From Streptomyces sp. NBC_01463 (GTDB taxonomy: Bacteria > Actinomycetota > Actinomycetes > Streptomycetales > Streptomycetaceae): DNA of 64,000 nucleotides. Positions within the stretch are counted from its first letter, which is position 1, and every line of letters begins with the position of its first letter. Below are positions 25,224 to 33,766 of the stretch, piece after piece. The position numbers and the translations under genes are program-made. The notes below the pieces were generated by a model. It did not search any database. It was not told the DNA's origin and worked only from the letters and a program-made list of their open reading frames with translations. Location of the stretch: assembly GCA_036227345.1 (NCBI GenBank), contig CP109468.1, positions 6,386,001 through 6,450,000 of the forward strand, in the 5' to 3' direction.

Positions 25224-26768
25224 ATGGCAGCCACCCGCCGCCCCATAGCCCTCGCCGCAGCCGTAACCACGGCCGCCGCCCTCGGCGCCGCCTTCGCCCT
25301 CCCGGCACTCGCGGCCGAATCGTCCCCGCAGGGCGCCGCTGCCGCTCCGGAGATGGAGCTGAAGGACGGCACGCTGGACTGGGGCTTCAAGGAGTCCTTC
25401 CGCAAGTACATCGGCGCCGCCGGAAAGATCACGGTCAAGGACGGCGCCACCCAGGCCGCGGGCAACGGTGTGTTCACCTTTGTCAACGGCAAGGGCACGT
25501 ACGACATGACCACGCACGGCACCGACACCGCCTTCCAGGGCGGCGTCAACTTCTCGGCGCACGGCGGCGTCCTGGACATCACGCTCTCGGACGTCAAGCT
25601 CTCCACGGCCGGCAAGGGCGGCGCGATCACCGCCGACGTGGCGACCCCGCAGGGCACCGCGAACGACGTGGCGGTCGCCGACCTCGACCTGTCGGCCGTC
25701 CGGCCGGGGCAGGGCGCGGGCGGCACGATGGTCTTCAAGGACATCCCGGCGAAGCTGACGAAGGCGGGCTCCGCGGCCTTCAACGGCCAGTACAAGGAAG
25801 GCGAGGTGCTCGACCCCGCCACGCTCACCGTGAAGGCGGTCGCCGCCCCCACGGAGAAGCCGACCGAGAAGCCGACCGAGAAGCCGACGGAGAAGCCGAC
25901 CGAAAAGCCCACGGAGAAGCCGACCGAGAAGCCCACCACGAAGCCGACCGCCAAGCCGACGGAGTCCGCACCGAAGCCGAGCCCGAGCACCACGGCGACC
26001 GACAAGCCGGCCGCCGACCCGGGCGCGATCGTCGACGGCACCCTGGACTGGGGCGTCAAGGCGTCCTTCCGTTCGTACGTCACGGGCCCCATCGCCCACG
26101 GCAAGGCCGAGACGACGGCCGGCGCCACCGCGTCCGGCAACGGGTACCGCTTCCCCGACGCCACCGGCCGCTTCGACGCCGGCAAGCAGACCCTGAGCGC
26201 CCTGTTCGACGGCAAGGTCCGCTTCCTCGGGCACGAGGAGGACGGTGCGTACACCCTCGACCTGTCCCTCACCAACCTGGAGATCCAGGCGGACGGAACC
26301 AAGGGCAGGCTCATCGCCGACGTGTCCACCAAGGACCGTGCGACGAAGAAGGTCGCCACCTACACCGGTCTGGCCGTCGCCGACCTCAAGCTGCCCGCCG
26401 GCGGACTCACCGCCAGGAACGGCGTGGTGACGCTCTCGGCCGTGCCCGCGACCCTGACCGCCGACGGCACCAAGGCCTTCGGCGGGATGTACCCGGCGGG
26501 TGAGCGGCTCGACGCGCTGACCGTCGCGGTCGCCCTCGACAAGAACGCCGAACTCCCGTCCACCGGCGGCTCGACGGGCGGCTCGTCCACCACCTCCGGT
26601 TCGGCCGCCGGCGGTTCCGTGGGCGGCGGCGGCACGGTCGGCGGCTCGGGCGCCCTGGCCTCCACCGGCGCCGGCCTCCCGGCCGGCGCGCTCATCGCCG
26701 CATCGGGCGTCATCGTGGCGGCCGGCGCCGGAGCGGTCGTCGTGGCCCGCCGTCGCCGCACCGTCTGA
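25224..26768 (+). CDS. HtaA-domain heme-binding wall protein with LAxTG sorting signal
   Basis: A 514-residue surface protein. Signal peptide 1-31, HtaA domain one from about 47 (DGTLDWGFKESFRKYIG), a Pro-Thr-Glu-Lys repeat region 209-248, HtaA domain two from about 270 (DGTLDWGVKASFRSYVTG), then a Gly/Ser-rich stretch. The end has LASTG (about 478-482), a hydrophobic helix and RRRR, the layout of a sortase E substrate. A second motif, LPSTG, lies at about 443-447 but has no helix right after it. GAGGAG precedes the ATG. Placed 74 bases after the first HtaA gene, it is probably co-transcribed and holds heme further out in the wall. Confidence 0.92.
   Translation: MAATRRPIALAAAVTTAAALGAAFALPALAAESSPQGAAAAPEMELKDGTLDWGFKESFRKYIGAAGKITVKDGATQAAGNGVFTFVNGKGTYDMTTHGTDTAFQGGVNFSAHGGVLDITLSDVKLSTAGKGGAITADVATPQGTANDVAVADLDLSAVRPGQGAGGTMVFKDIPAKLTKAGSAAFNGQYKEGEVLDPATLTVKAVAAPTEKPTEKPTEKPTEKPTEKPTEKPTEKPTTKPTAKPTESAPKPSPSTTATDKPAADPGAIVDGTLDWGVKASFRSYVTGPIAHGKAETTAGATASGNGYRFPDATGRFDAGKQTLSALFDGKVRFLGHEEDGAYTLDLSLTNLEIQADGTKGRLIADVSTKDRATKKVATYTGLAVADLKLPAGGLTARNGVVTLSAVPATLTADGTKAFGGMYPAGERLDALTVAVALDKNAELPSTGGSTGGSSTTSGSAAGGSVGGGGTVGGSGALASTGAGLPAGALIAASGVIVAAGAGAVVVARRRRTV
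25848..25967 (+). repeat. Ten 12-base units coding Pro-Thr-x-Lys
   Basis: Seven units encode PTEK, then PTTK, PTAK and PTES. Codons vary (ccg/ccc, acc/acg), so the repeat is kept at protein level. It probably forms an extended wall-spanning rod between the two heme domains. Confidence 0.9.
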
Positions 26769-26788
26769 CCCGCCCCACCGCGCGACAC

Positions 26789-26834
26789 CACCGCCCGGGT
26801 GCCTGCCCTCCGACGGGCAGGCACCCGGGCGGTG
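26789..26834. terminator. Perfect 20-base-pair hairpin after the second HtaA gene
   Basis: Arms 26789-26808 and 26815-26834 pair without mismatch around a 6-base loop. It lies 20 bases past the HtaA stop and should end the htaA operon. The next gene starts 13 bases later. Confidence 0.85.
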
Positions 26835-26847
26835 CTTGAATGCGGAC

Positions 26848-27525
26848 GTGAGCGACTACGACGTACCCGCCGGCAGAGGCATCGACGTCCTGCGCGTGTT
26901 CTGCGGCCCCGACGGCCGGCACGGCAACGCCCTCGGAGTCGTACGCGACGGGCGCGACCACCCGGACGAGGCGTCCCGGCAGCAACTCGCCCGTCAGCTC
27001 GGCTTCAGCGAGACCGTGTTCGTGGACGACCCCGAACGCGGCCGGCTGGACATCTACACCCCTGGGCTCCGCCTGCCGTTCGCCGGGCACCCCGTGGTCG
27101 GCGCCGCCTGGCTGCTGGACCTGGAGATCCTGGAACTGGAGGTGGGGGAGGTCTTCGCCCGCCAGGACGGCGAGTTCAGCTGGATCACCGCCCGCCCCGA
27201 GTGGGCGCCGCCGCGCACGCTCCAGCGGTACGCCTCGGTCGCCGAGGTCGACGCGCTGCCGGCCCCGCCGCCCGGCGAGGGCTGGCTCTACGCCTGGGCC
27301 TGGGAGGACGAGGCGGCGGGCCGGGTGCGGGCGCGGGCGTTCCCGCGCCGGGACGACGGGATCGTGGAGGACGAGGCGACGGGGGCGGCGGCGCTGCTGC
27401 TCAGCGCGCAGCTGGGCCGCGCCCTGAACATCAGGCAGGGGCGCGGCTCCCAGATCCTCACGGCCCCGGCTCCGGACGGCGCGGTGGAGATCGGCGGCCG
27501 GGTCGTGCTGGCGGCTCAGGGCTGA
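26848..27525 (+). CDS. Short PhzF-family protein
   Basis: A 225-residue PhzF-like protein, about 50-60 residues shorter than usual. It keeps LGFSETVFV with the family Glu, LPFAGHPVVGAAWLL and IVEDEATGAAALLLS. The N-terminal GNP is GNA here, and the middle of the first lobe is abbreviated. GTG 26848 is chosen; a TTG at 26836 adds four residues. TTGAAT at 26836-26841 lies at -12 to -7 from this GTG, so the transcript may be leaderless. It sits between the htaA terminator and the convergent heme oxygenase. A heme-related role is possible but unsupported. Confidence 0.78.
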   Translation: MSDYDVPAGRGIDVLRVFCGPDGRHGNALGVVRDGRDHPDEASRQQLARQLGFSETVFVDDPERGRLDIYTPGLRLPFAGHPVVGAAWLLDLEILELEVGEVFARQDGEFSWITARPEWAPPRTLQRYASVAEVDALPAPPPGEGWLYAWAWEDEAAGRVRARAFPRRDDGIVEDEATGAAALLLSAQLGRALNIRQGRGSQILTAPAPDGAVEIGGRVVLAAQG

Positions 27526-27562
27526 CCGGCCGGCGGCATCGGGCCCGCAACGGCAGGACCGA

Positions 27563-27583
27563 GCCCGCCCGGCGACTGAGGAC
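27563..27583 (+). repeat. Dispersed intergenic repeat, copy 1
   Basis: GCCCGCCCGGCGACTGAGGAC resembles GCCCGTCCGGCGATTGAGGAC at 45405-45425, with related flanks beginning CATCGGGCCC. I have seen this element often between Streptomyces genes. Here it lies between convergent genes. Confidence 0.6.
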
Positions 27584-27591
27584 ACGACGAA

Positions 27592-27625
27592 GCGGCGGAG
27601 CACCCGAGCCCGGGCACCCCGCCGC
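27592..27625. terminator. Imperfect hairpin between PhzF-like and heme oxygenase genes
   Basis: GCGGCGG and CCGCCGC pair as a 7-base outer stem around an inner CCCG/CGGG stem. Both convergent genes end nearby, so it may stop both. Confidence 0.5.
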
Positions 27626-27638
27626 CGACCGCCAAGGA

Positions 27639-28304
27639 CTACGCGCTGAGCGGGAACACCTCGCCCAGCTCCCGGAACACCTCGGTGTTCAGCGCGAACG
27701 CCCGCTTGCACTCGTCCACGATCCGCTGCTTCTCCAGATCGTCCGCGTTCACCGCGTCCAGCAGCTCGCGGTAACCCCGCTTGAAGGAGGCGGGGTTGTC
27801 GATCTGCTCGAAGACGTAGAACCGCACCCCGTCGCCCTTGCGCGCGAAGCCCCAGGTCTTCTCCGCCTTGTCGCGGATGATCTGCCCGCCGGAGAGGTCG
27901 CCGAGGTAGCGGGTGTAGTGGTGCGCGATGTACCCGGCGGGCCAGTCGCGGGCGCACTCGGCGACCCGGCCGGCGTACGCGGCCGTCGCCGGCAGCGGCT
28001 CCAGGCCCGTACGCCAGTCGGCGCCCCGCAGATGCGCCAGATCGCGCTCCAGCTCGGCGGTGCGCATCAGCTCGGACTGTATGAACGGCCCGGCGACCGG
28101 GTCCGCCGCCAGCGCCCGGGCGCCGTCCTCCAGTGCCCGGTACACGAACCACAGCTGCTCGGTGTAGCGCGTGTACGCGTCCACGCCGAGCCGCCCGCCG
28201 AGCAGATCGCTCATGAAGGTCGAGGTCTCGGCCTCGGTGTGCTGCTCGTGCGACGCGGTACGGATCAGCGTCGAGAAGGGCGTGGCGGTGACGGTTGCGT
28301 CCAA
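27639..28304 (-). CDS. hmuO: Heme oxygenase
   Basis: A 221-residue heme oxygenase of the HmuO/HO-1 fold, which opens heme to biliverdin, CO and ferrous iron. The proximal His is in RTASHEQHTEAE (His19 from this start), and the distal helix reads RYLGDLSGGQIIRDKAEK. Start is TTG at 28304, with GGAGG about 6 bases upstream and no in-frame ATG nearby. An iron box about 105 bases upstream fits induction under iron starvation. It completes the uptake route formed by HtaA and HmuTUV. Confidence 0.94.
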   Translation of the reverse strand: MDATVTATPFSTLIRTASHEQHTEAETSTFMSDLLGGRLGVDAYTRYTEQLWFVYRALEDGARALAADPVAGPFIQSELMRTAELERDLAHLRGADWRTGLEPLPATAAYAGRVAECARDWPAGYIAHHYTRYLGDLSGGQIIRDKAEKTWGFARKGDGVRFYVFEQIDNPASFKRGYRELLDAVNADDLEKQRIVDECKRAFALNTEVFRELGEVFPLSA

Positions 28305-28406
28305 GGCGGGCCTCCGGGGACCGAGGGGGACGGGAAGTCCAGAAAGAGACGGAAATATCGGCCTGCCGAGGTTGTCCGCCGCAGCGTGTGCCGATGGCTC
28401 GATCTT

Positions 28407-28427
28407 CCTACTTAGGCTTACCTAAGT
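28407..28427 (-). promoter_or_regulatory. Iron box before heme oxygenase
   Basis: The core ACTTAGG-CTTA-CCTAAGT (28410-28427) is a perfect 7-4-7 inverted repeat. It shares GGCTTACCTAA with the iron-box consensus (13 of 19 when aligned). Upstream of hmuO on its strand. Confidence 0.65.
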
Positions 28428-28487
28428 CAACTGCTTCCCGACGGCCTGTCGGTAAAAACTGCCCGGGAGACGGCCGGAGAAACGAGA

Positions 28488-28514
28488 ACGGCCGCCCCGG
28501 TGAGAGGCGGCCGT
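28488..28514 (-). terminator. Hairpin after map
   Basis: ACGGCCGCC and GGCGGCCGT form a perfect 9-base stem with a 9-base loop, starting 19 bases past the map stop. Confidence 0.65.
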
Positions 28515-28532
28515 CAGGATGAAGGGGAGGGG

Positions 28533-29390
28533 CTACGGGAGCGTGAGGACGTCGGCGCCCGTCTCCGTCACCACCAGCGTGTGCTCGAACTGGGCGGTGC
28601 GCTTGCGGTCCTTCGTCACCACGGTCCAGCCGTCGTCCCACATGTCGTAGTCGTGGGACCCGAGCGTCAGCATCGGCTCGATGGTGAACGTCATGCCGGG
28701 CTGCATCACGGTGGTGGCGTGCGGGCTGTCGTAGTGCGGGATGATCAGCCCGGAGTGGAACGAGGAGTTGATCCCGTGCCCCGTGAAGTCCCGCACCACC
28801 CCGTATCCGAAGCGCTTGGCGTACGACTCGATGACCCGGCCGATCACATTGACCTGGCGGCCCGGCCGCACCGCCTTGATCGCCCGCCGCAGCGACTCCT
28901 CGGTGCGCTCCACGAGCAGCCGCGACTCCTCGTCCACGTCGCCGCAGAGGTAGGTGGCGTTGTTGTCGCCGTGCACACCGTTGATGTACGCCGTCACGTC
29001 GAGGTTCACGATGTCGCCGTCGCGCAGCACCGTGGAGTCCGGAATGCCGTGGCAGATGACCTCGTTGAGCGAGGTGCACAGCGACTTGGGGAAACCGCGG
29101 TAGCCCAGCGTCGACGGGTAGGCGCCGTGGTCGCACATGAACTCGTGCGCGACCCGGTCGAGTTCGTCCGTCGTGACCCCCGGCGCGATGTGCTTCGCGG
29201 CCTCGCCCATCGCCTGCGCGGCGATGCGTCCCGCGATGCGCATGCGCTCGACGGTGTCGGCGTCCTGGACCTCCGGGCCGGTGTACGGCGTCGGGGCCGG
29301 CTTGCCGACATACTCGGGGCGCCGGATGTTTCCGGGCACGGAACGGACGGGAGTGAGCTCCCCTGGTACAAGCAGCGACTGGCCAGACAT
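28533..29390 (-). CDS. map: Methionine aminopeptidase, type I
   Basis: A 285-residue cytoplasmic enzyme that removes the initiator Met. All five metal ligands can be seen: the two Asp in [18 protein letters not shown], His in [11 protein letters not shown], Glu in TIEPML and Glu in AQFEHT. The substrate His is in EVICHGIPD. The about 40-residue N-terminal extension with a PxxP-like segment is usual for actinobacterial type Ic enzymes. It is not next to ribosomal genes, so it is probably the second map copy; Streptomyces normally has another one. Confidence 0.94.
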   Translation of the reverse strand: MSGQSLLVPGELTPVRSVPGNIRRPEYVGKPAPTPYTGPEVQDADTVERMRIAGRIAAQAMGEAAKHIAPGVTTDELDRVAHEFMCDHGAYPSTLGYRGFPKSLCTSLNEVICHGIPDSTVLRDGDIVNLDVTAYINGVHGDNNATYLCGDVDEESRLLVERTEESLRRAIKAVRPGRQVNVIGRVIESYAKRFGYGVVRDFTGHGINSSFHSGLIIPHYDSPHATTVMQPGMTFTIEPMLTLGSHDYDMWDDGWTVVTKDRKRTAQFEHTLVVTETGADVLTLP

Positions 29391-29448
29391 GCCAGCGAGT
29401 CTAACCAGCGCGCCTGGGGCAGCATGGCATCAAGGAAAGGAGCCGGAG

Positions 29449-29682
29449 ATGGCCCTGTTCAAGAAGCGCACGGTCGGCAAGCCGGGCGAGTGGTTCTACT
29501 GCCTGGAGCACAAGAAGGTCGAGGAGGGCCCCGAGTGCCCGGCCAAGGACCGCTTCGGCCCGTACACCTCCCGCCAGGAGGCGCAGCACGCCATGGAGAC
29601 GGCACAGGCCAGGAACCTGGAGTGGGAGACCGACCCGAAGTGGCACGACCGCCAGGGGCCGGACGAGGACACGAACGGCTGA
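29449..29682 (+). CDS. Small conserved protein, unknown
   Basis: A 77-residue hydrophilic protein beginning MALFKKRTVGKPGEWFYC. It has two Cys (WFYCLEHKK, GPECPAKDR) and ends with an acidic region. No membrane segment or signal is present. GGAAAGGAG precedes the ATG. The wording DRFGPYTSRQEAQHAMETA resembles a short SPOR-like or DUF-type element common in actinobacteria. I do not recognise a function. Divergent from map, convergent with the MFS gene. Confidence 0.72.
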   Translation: MALFKKRTVGKPGEWFYCLEHKKVEEGPECPAKDRFGPYTSRQEAQHAMETAQARNLEWETDPKWHDRQGPDEDTNG

Positions 29683-29716
29683 GGGCTGACGGGTCCGGGG
29701 CGCGAGCGCCCCGGGC

Positions 29717-31030
29717 TCAGCCCGTCGGCGCCGCCGCCCGCAGCGTCTCCTCGCTCTGCGCCCGTCGGCGCAGCGCGTCCTCGTCGGTCTCCGAGTCGTA
29801 CGTCAGCAGCTTCGGCAGTGCGGCGGCCAGCAGCGCCACCGAGGCCACGCACGCCACACCGCCGCTCCACACCGCGGTACGGGTCCCCGTCCACCCCGCC
29901 ATGCCGCCGGCCCGCACCTGGCCCAGCTGCGGGCCCACGCTGTACGAGAGCACCTCGATGCCCGCCAGCCGGCCCCGCAGCTCCTCCGGGATCGTCTGGT
30001 TCCAGATGGTCGAGCGGCCGAGGCCGCTGAGCATGTCGCCCGCGCCGGCGACCGTCAGGCAGATCAGCACCAGCCAGATGTCGCCGAACCAGCCGGCCGC
30101 CGCGATCGCCAGCCCCCAGACGGCCGCACCGAACACCACGAACAGTCCGTGCCGGCGCACCCGTGCGGTCCAGCCGCTGGTCAGGCCGAGCACGAGGGAG
30201 CCGACCGAGCCCGCCGCGTACATCAGTCCCAGCGACCACTCCGCGTCCAGCTCGTCGGCGAGGAACGGGAAGATCGTGTTCGGGAAGGCGAAGAACATCG
30301 CCGCCATGTCGATCGCGTACGTCCCCAGCAGCACCGGCCGGCTCCACGCGTAGCGCGCGCCCTCCGCGATGCCCCGCAGGGACGGCTTCGTCCCCTTCTC
30401 CGCGGGCGGGGCGGGCGCGAGCCTGCGGCAGAGCACCACGGAGACGGCGAACGTGACCACGGTGACCGCGTACGCCGTGGCGTGCCCGGCGTACGCCACC
30501 ACCAGGCCGGCCAGCGCCGGGCCCAGGATCGCGCCGGCCTGCCAGCGCAGCGAGTTCAGCGCGGCGGCTGCGCCCAGCTGGTCGTGCGGCACGATGCGGG
30601 CCATCAGCGAGTCGAGCGCGGGCCGCTGGAGCCCGGCGAGCGCGGAGACCCCGCCGGCCACCACGTAGAGCGGCCAGAGCATCGGGTCGGGCAGGGCCGC
30701 GTTCACCAGCAGGACGAGCGCGAGCAGGCCGAGCCCCGCCTCGGTGGCCAGAATGACCTTTCGGCGGTCGGCCGCGTCGGCGAGCGCACCGCCGTAGAGC
30801 CCGAACACGACCAGGGGCACCAGCTCGACCGCACCCATCGCGCCCACGGCGAGCGGCGACCCGGTCAGGTCCTTGATCTGGAGCGGCAGCGCGATCAGCG
30901 CCATGAAACTGCCGAAGTAGGTGACGATCCCCTGCACCCACAGCAGACGGAAGTCCGCCGAGGAACGCCAGGGCGAGAGATCGGGGAGCAGCGCGGCGAC
31001 TCTGGCGGCGAGGGAGGGGCGAGGGGTCAC
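29717..31030 (-). CDS. MFS exporter (EntS-like)
   Basis: A 437-residue, 12-segment MFS protein. The N-terminal FRLLWVQGIVTYFGSFMALIALP and RRKVILATEAGL, and the loop NSLRWQAGAILGPALAGL, match the MFS_3 / EntS-like exporters, which include siderophore exporters. Near an iron locus a siderophore role is tempting, but no iron box or siderophore gene is adjacent. Start is GTG 31030, with GGAG about 11 bases upstream. Confidence 0.85.
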   Translation of the reverse strand: MTPRPSLAARVAALLPDLSPWRSSADFRLLWVQGIVTYFGSFMALIALPLQIKDLTGSPLAVGAMGAVELVPLVVFGLYGGALADAADRRKVILATEAGLGLLALVLLVNAALPDPMLWPLYVVAGGVSALAGLQRPALDSLMARIVPHDQLGAAAALNSLRWQAGAILGPALAGLVVAYAGHATAYAVTVVTFAVSVVLCRRLAPAPPAEKGTKPSLRGIAEGARYAWSRPVLLGTYAIDMAAMFFAFPNTIFPFLADELDAEWSLGLMYAAGSVGSLVLGLTSGWTARVRRHGLFVVFGAAVWGLAIAAAGWFGDIWLVLICLTVAGAGDMLSGLGRSTIWNQTIPEELRGRLAGIEVLSYSVGPQLGQVRAGGMAGWTGTRTAVWSGGVACVASVALLAAALPKLLTYDSETDEDALRRRAQSEETLRAAAPTG

Positions 31031-31119
31031 GAGGAGCCATGCTCCGCCGTGACACCGGCCGGGAGCAAATACGTTTCACCAGGTGAGGGCGGACGCGTCA
31101 CACGGCGGGGCCCGCCCCG

Positions 31120-31722
31120 CTACCACCGCGGCGGGGGCGGCGCGGTCAGCTGGTCGGCGAGCCGGGACAGCCGGTCCCGGAAGCGCAGCCGGCCGCGCGG
31201 CACGGGCGCGCTGTTCTCCCCGGCCGCCGCGCTGACCAGGTGCTGGACGGTGTCCAGGTCCACGTCGTCGCCGCCCGTCACGGACAGGGCCTCGTGGGCG
31301 AGCCCCCGCACCTCCGGATCGCCGTTGTCCAGCGAGAGCACCGTCGCCCCCGCCCGGCGGGCGTCGTGCACCCGCTCCAGCAGCCCCTCGCCCGGCCGCT
31401 CCGGCACCACCACGAGCAGCGTCTCGCCCCGCCCGGCCGTCTCGATCCGGCCGAGCCCCACGGCCAGGTGCGCCGGGTCGCCCGGCTCCACCCGGTGGCG
31501 TACCAGCGTCGGCGTCAGCTCGGGCAGCCCCGACCAGGTGGACTCGTCGACCAGATGGGCCGCCAGGTGCCACGGCTCGTACGCCTCGGTCCCCACCAGC
31601 AGCAGCCCCCCGCCGTGCGGCACGACGGACGAGCGCAGTGCCCCCGCGAACCGGCGGGTGGCCGCCGGCCACTGGGTCCCGGCCAGCACCTCACGCAGCA
31701 GCGCCACACGTACGGCATCCAT
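31120..31722 (-). CDS. Conserved protein, possibly SIS-like fold
   Basis: A 200-residue soluble protein with no clear family. Residues about 100-135 (ETLLVVVPERPGEGLLERVHDARR then AGATVLSLDN) resemble the strand-helix-strand of sugar-isomerase (SIS) domains. GGGLLLVGTEAYE near 37 could be the first strand. The C terminus is Pro-rich (APPPPRW). The ATG at 31722 is the only good start. Function unknown; its divergent neighbour is the F420-type reductase. Confidence 0.65.
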   Translation of the reverse strand: MDAVRVALLREVLAGTQWPAATRRFAGALRSSVVPHGGGLLLVGTEAYEPWHLAAHLVDESTWSGLPELTPTLVRHRVEPGDPAHLAVGLGRIETAGRGETLLVVVPERPGEGLLERVHDARRAGATVLSLDNGDPEVRGLAHEALSVTGGDDVDLDTVQHLVSAAAGENSAPVPRGRLRFRDRLSRLADQLTAPPPPRW

Positions 31723-31863
31723 GGCCCGGCATCATGCACCAACCCCGTCCCCGGCACCGGCGAACGCCGGCGGAACCACCCGAACGGGACCCATGGGGCG
31801 ACCCGTCCCACCGGCCGGGAGAGACCGCCCCCGCTCCCCGTACCTGGCAGTAGTGTCGGGGCC

Positions 31864-32574
31864 ATGACTACGAATGACAGCGGCAGCGCGCCCAAGCCCC
31901 CTGCCAAGGACCCCTGGGACCTCCCCGACGTGTCCGGTCTGACCATCGGTGTGCTCGGCGGCACCGGCCCGCAGGGCCGCGGACTCGCCTACCGGTTCGC
32001 CCGCGCGGGCCAGGACGTGATCATCGGATCCCGTGCGGCCGACCGGGCGCAGGCCGCCGCCGACGAGCTGGGCCACGGCGTCCGGGGGGCCGACAACGCC
32101 GCGTGCGCGCGCGACAGCGACGTCGTGATCGTGGCCGTGCCGTGGGACGGGCACGCCAAGACCCTGGAGTCCCTGCGCGACGAGCTCGCCGGCAAGCTCG
32201 TCATCGACTGCGTCAACCCGCTCGGCTTCGACAAGAAGGGCGCCTACGCCCTGAAGCCCGAGGAGGGCAGCGCCGCCGAGCAGGCCGCCGCCCTGCTCCC
32301 GGAGTCCCGCGTCACCGCCGCCTTCCACCACCTCTCGGCCGTGCTGCTCCAGGACGAGACGATCGAGGAGATCGACACCGACGTCCTGGTGCTGGGCGAG
32401 GCCCGCGCCGACACCGACACCGTCCAGGCCCTGGCCGGCCGCATCCCCGGGATGCGCGGCATCTTCGCGGGCCGGCTCCGCAACGCCCACCAGGTCGAGT
32501 CGCTCGTCGCCAACCTGATCTCCGTCAACCGCCGCTACAAGGCACACGCCGGACTGCGCACCACCGACGTCTGA
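31864..32574 (+). CDS. NADPH-dependent F420 reductase family protein
   Basis: A 236-residue protein with Rossmann motif IGVLGGTGPQGRGLAYRFA, then IIGSRAADRAQAAADEL, DVVIVAVPWDGH and VNPLGFD. These fit the Npd family (F420H2:NADP oxidoreductase), which moves hydride between F420 and NADP. The first 24 residues are a Pro/Lys-rich extension. TAGTGT at 31851-31856 lies 7 bases before the ATG and no shine-dalgarno is seen, so the mRNA may be leaderless. F420 use is well known in Streptomyces. Confidence 0.88.
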   Translation: MTTNDSGSAPKPPAKDPWDLPDVSGLTIGVLGGTGPQGRGLAYRFARAGQDVIIGSRAADRAQAAADELGHGVRGADNAACARDSDVVIVAVPWDGHAKTLESLRDELAGKLVIDCVNPLGFDKKGAYALKPEEGSAAEQAAALLPESRVTAAFHHLSAVLLQDETIEEIDTDVLVLGEARADTDTVQALAGRIPGMRGIFAGRLRNAHQVESLVANLISVNRRYKAHAGLRTTDV

Positions 32575-32661
32575 GCCGGCGCGGCACCCTGCTCGGAGCG
32601 GCCGGAGGCATGGGGGACACTGGACGGGACCGCGCACCACCCCCCGACAGGAGCCACCCCC

Positions 32662-32847
32662 ATGCCCCGCCTCGCTCTCTACGCCATCGCCGTCTGCGTC
32701 CTCGCCGTCGCGGCCGCCGTGATCTCCTTCGTGCAGGGCAGCTGGCTCATCGGGATCGTCTGGGTGCTGCTGGTCGGGCTCTCGTCCAACATGGCCTGGT
32801 ACTACGTACGCCGTCAGCGCGCCGCCCGGCCCGCGCGGAGCGCCTAG
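32662..32847 (+). CDS. Small two-helix membrane protein
   Basis: A 61-residue protein with two hydrophobic stretches, about 4-23 and 27-46, and a basic tail (YYVRRQRAARPARSA). AGGAG lies 7 bases before the ATG. It follows the F420-type reductase by 87 bases and ends two bases from the convergent protease gene. Function unknown. Confidence 0.72.
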   Translation: MPRLALYAIAVCVLAVAAAVISFVQGSWLIGIVWVLLVGLSSNMAWYYVRRQRAARPARSA

Positions 32848-32849
32848 AG

Positions 32850-33647
32850 CTACCCGTTCATCGCACACACCGGGTTCGCCGTCTGCCAGAAGCGGTAGGC
32901 GTCGAGACCGCAGTACGTCTCGAACTCGCTGACGCCCAGCGACCGCAGCAGCGCGTCGATCGCGTCGAAGAACGCCGCGTGCACCTCGGGGACCCACAGC
33001 AGGGCGAAGACCGCGATCAGCCCGAACGGTGCGATCGGCTCCACCGCGCGCCGGACCGAGTGCGAGAGCCACGGCTCGATCACCCCGTAACCGTCGAGCC
33101 CCGGCACCGGCACCGAGTTCAGGATCGCGGCCGTCACCTGGAGCAGCGCCAGGAAGGCCAGGGCGTACCGGAAGGCGACCGGGACGCCGTCCAGCGCGTC
33201 CAGCCAGAACGGCGCGGTGCACACGAGCGCGAACAGGACGTTGGTGAGGGGCCCCGCCGCAGAGATCAGGCTGTGCCTCCAGCGGCCGCGGATCCGGCCC
33301 CGCTCGATGAAGACCGCGCCACCCGGCAGCCCGATACCGCCCATGATCACGAACAGCACGGGCAGCACGATGCTCAGCAGCGCATGGGTGTACTTCAGCG
33401 GGTTGAGGGTCAGGTATCCCTTGGCGCCGATGGAGATGTCGCCGCTGTGCAGCGCCGTCCTGGCGTGGGCGTACTCGTGGAGACAGAGCGAGACGACCCA
33501 GGCCGCCGTGACGAAGAGGAACGTGGCGAAGCCCGGCTGCTCGGCGAAGTCCGTCCACACCGCCCAGCCGGACACCGCCGTCACGGCGGCGATGCCGAGG
33601 AACACCGGGCTGATCCGCCGGTCGCTGCGGGCTGTTGCGGTGGTCAT
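32850..33647 (-). CDS. M50-family membrane metalloprotease (site-2 protease like)
   Basis: A 265-residue membrane protein of the M50 family. HEYAH (57-61) is the zinc HExxH motif, in CLHEYAHARTALHSGD. The second motif is NSVPVPGLDGYG, the NPxPxLDG-like Asp site. Five or six hydrophobic segments surround them. Such proteases cut membrane-bound regulators within the bilayer; no anti-sigma or sigma gene is adjacent. ATG 33647 has AGGAG 8 bases upstream. The upstream in-frame extension of 26 residues is unlikely. Confidence 0.87.
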   Translation of the reverse strand: MTTATARSDRRISPVFLGIAAVTAVSGWAVWTDFAEQPGFATFLFVTAAWVVSLCLHEYAHARTALHSGDISIGAKGYLTLNPLKYTHALLSIVLPVLFVIMGGIGLPGGAVFIERGRIRGRWRHSLISAAGPLTNVLFALVCTAPFWLDALDGVPVAFRYALAFLALLQVTAAILNSVPVPGLDGYGVIEPWLSHSVRRAVEPIAPFGLIAVFALLWVPEVHAAFFDAIDALLRSLGVSEFETYCGLDAYRFWQTANPVCAMNG

Positions 33648-33766
33648 CGGCGGGCTCCTGGTGGCTTCGGGAAGGGCGGGAGCGGGCGGGCGGCGAGCCC
33701 CGACCGTACAGGCGACACGGGACAAACGTCTCGCATCCGGCCGGTGGTTCCGTGAAGGGTGGGGGG

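Noticed and set aside
25848..25967. Non-coding tandem repeat
   Set aside because: Codon-level variation preserves Pro-Thr-x-Lys, so it is a protein repeat within the HtaA gene.
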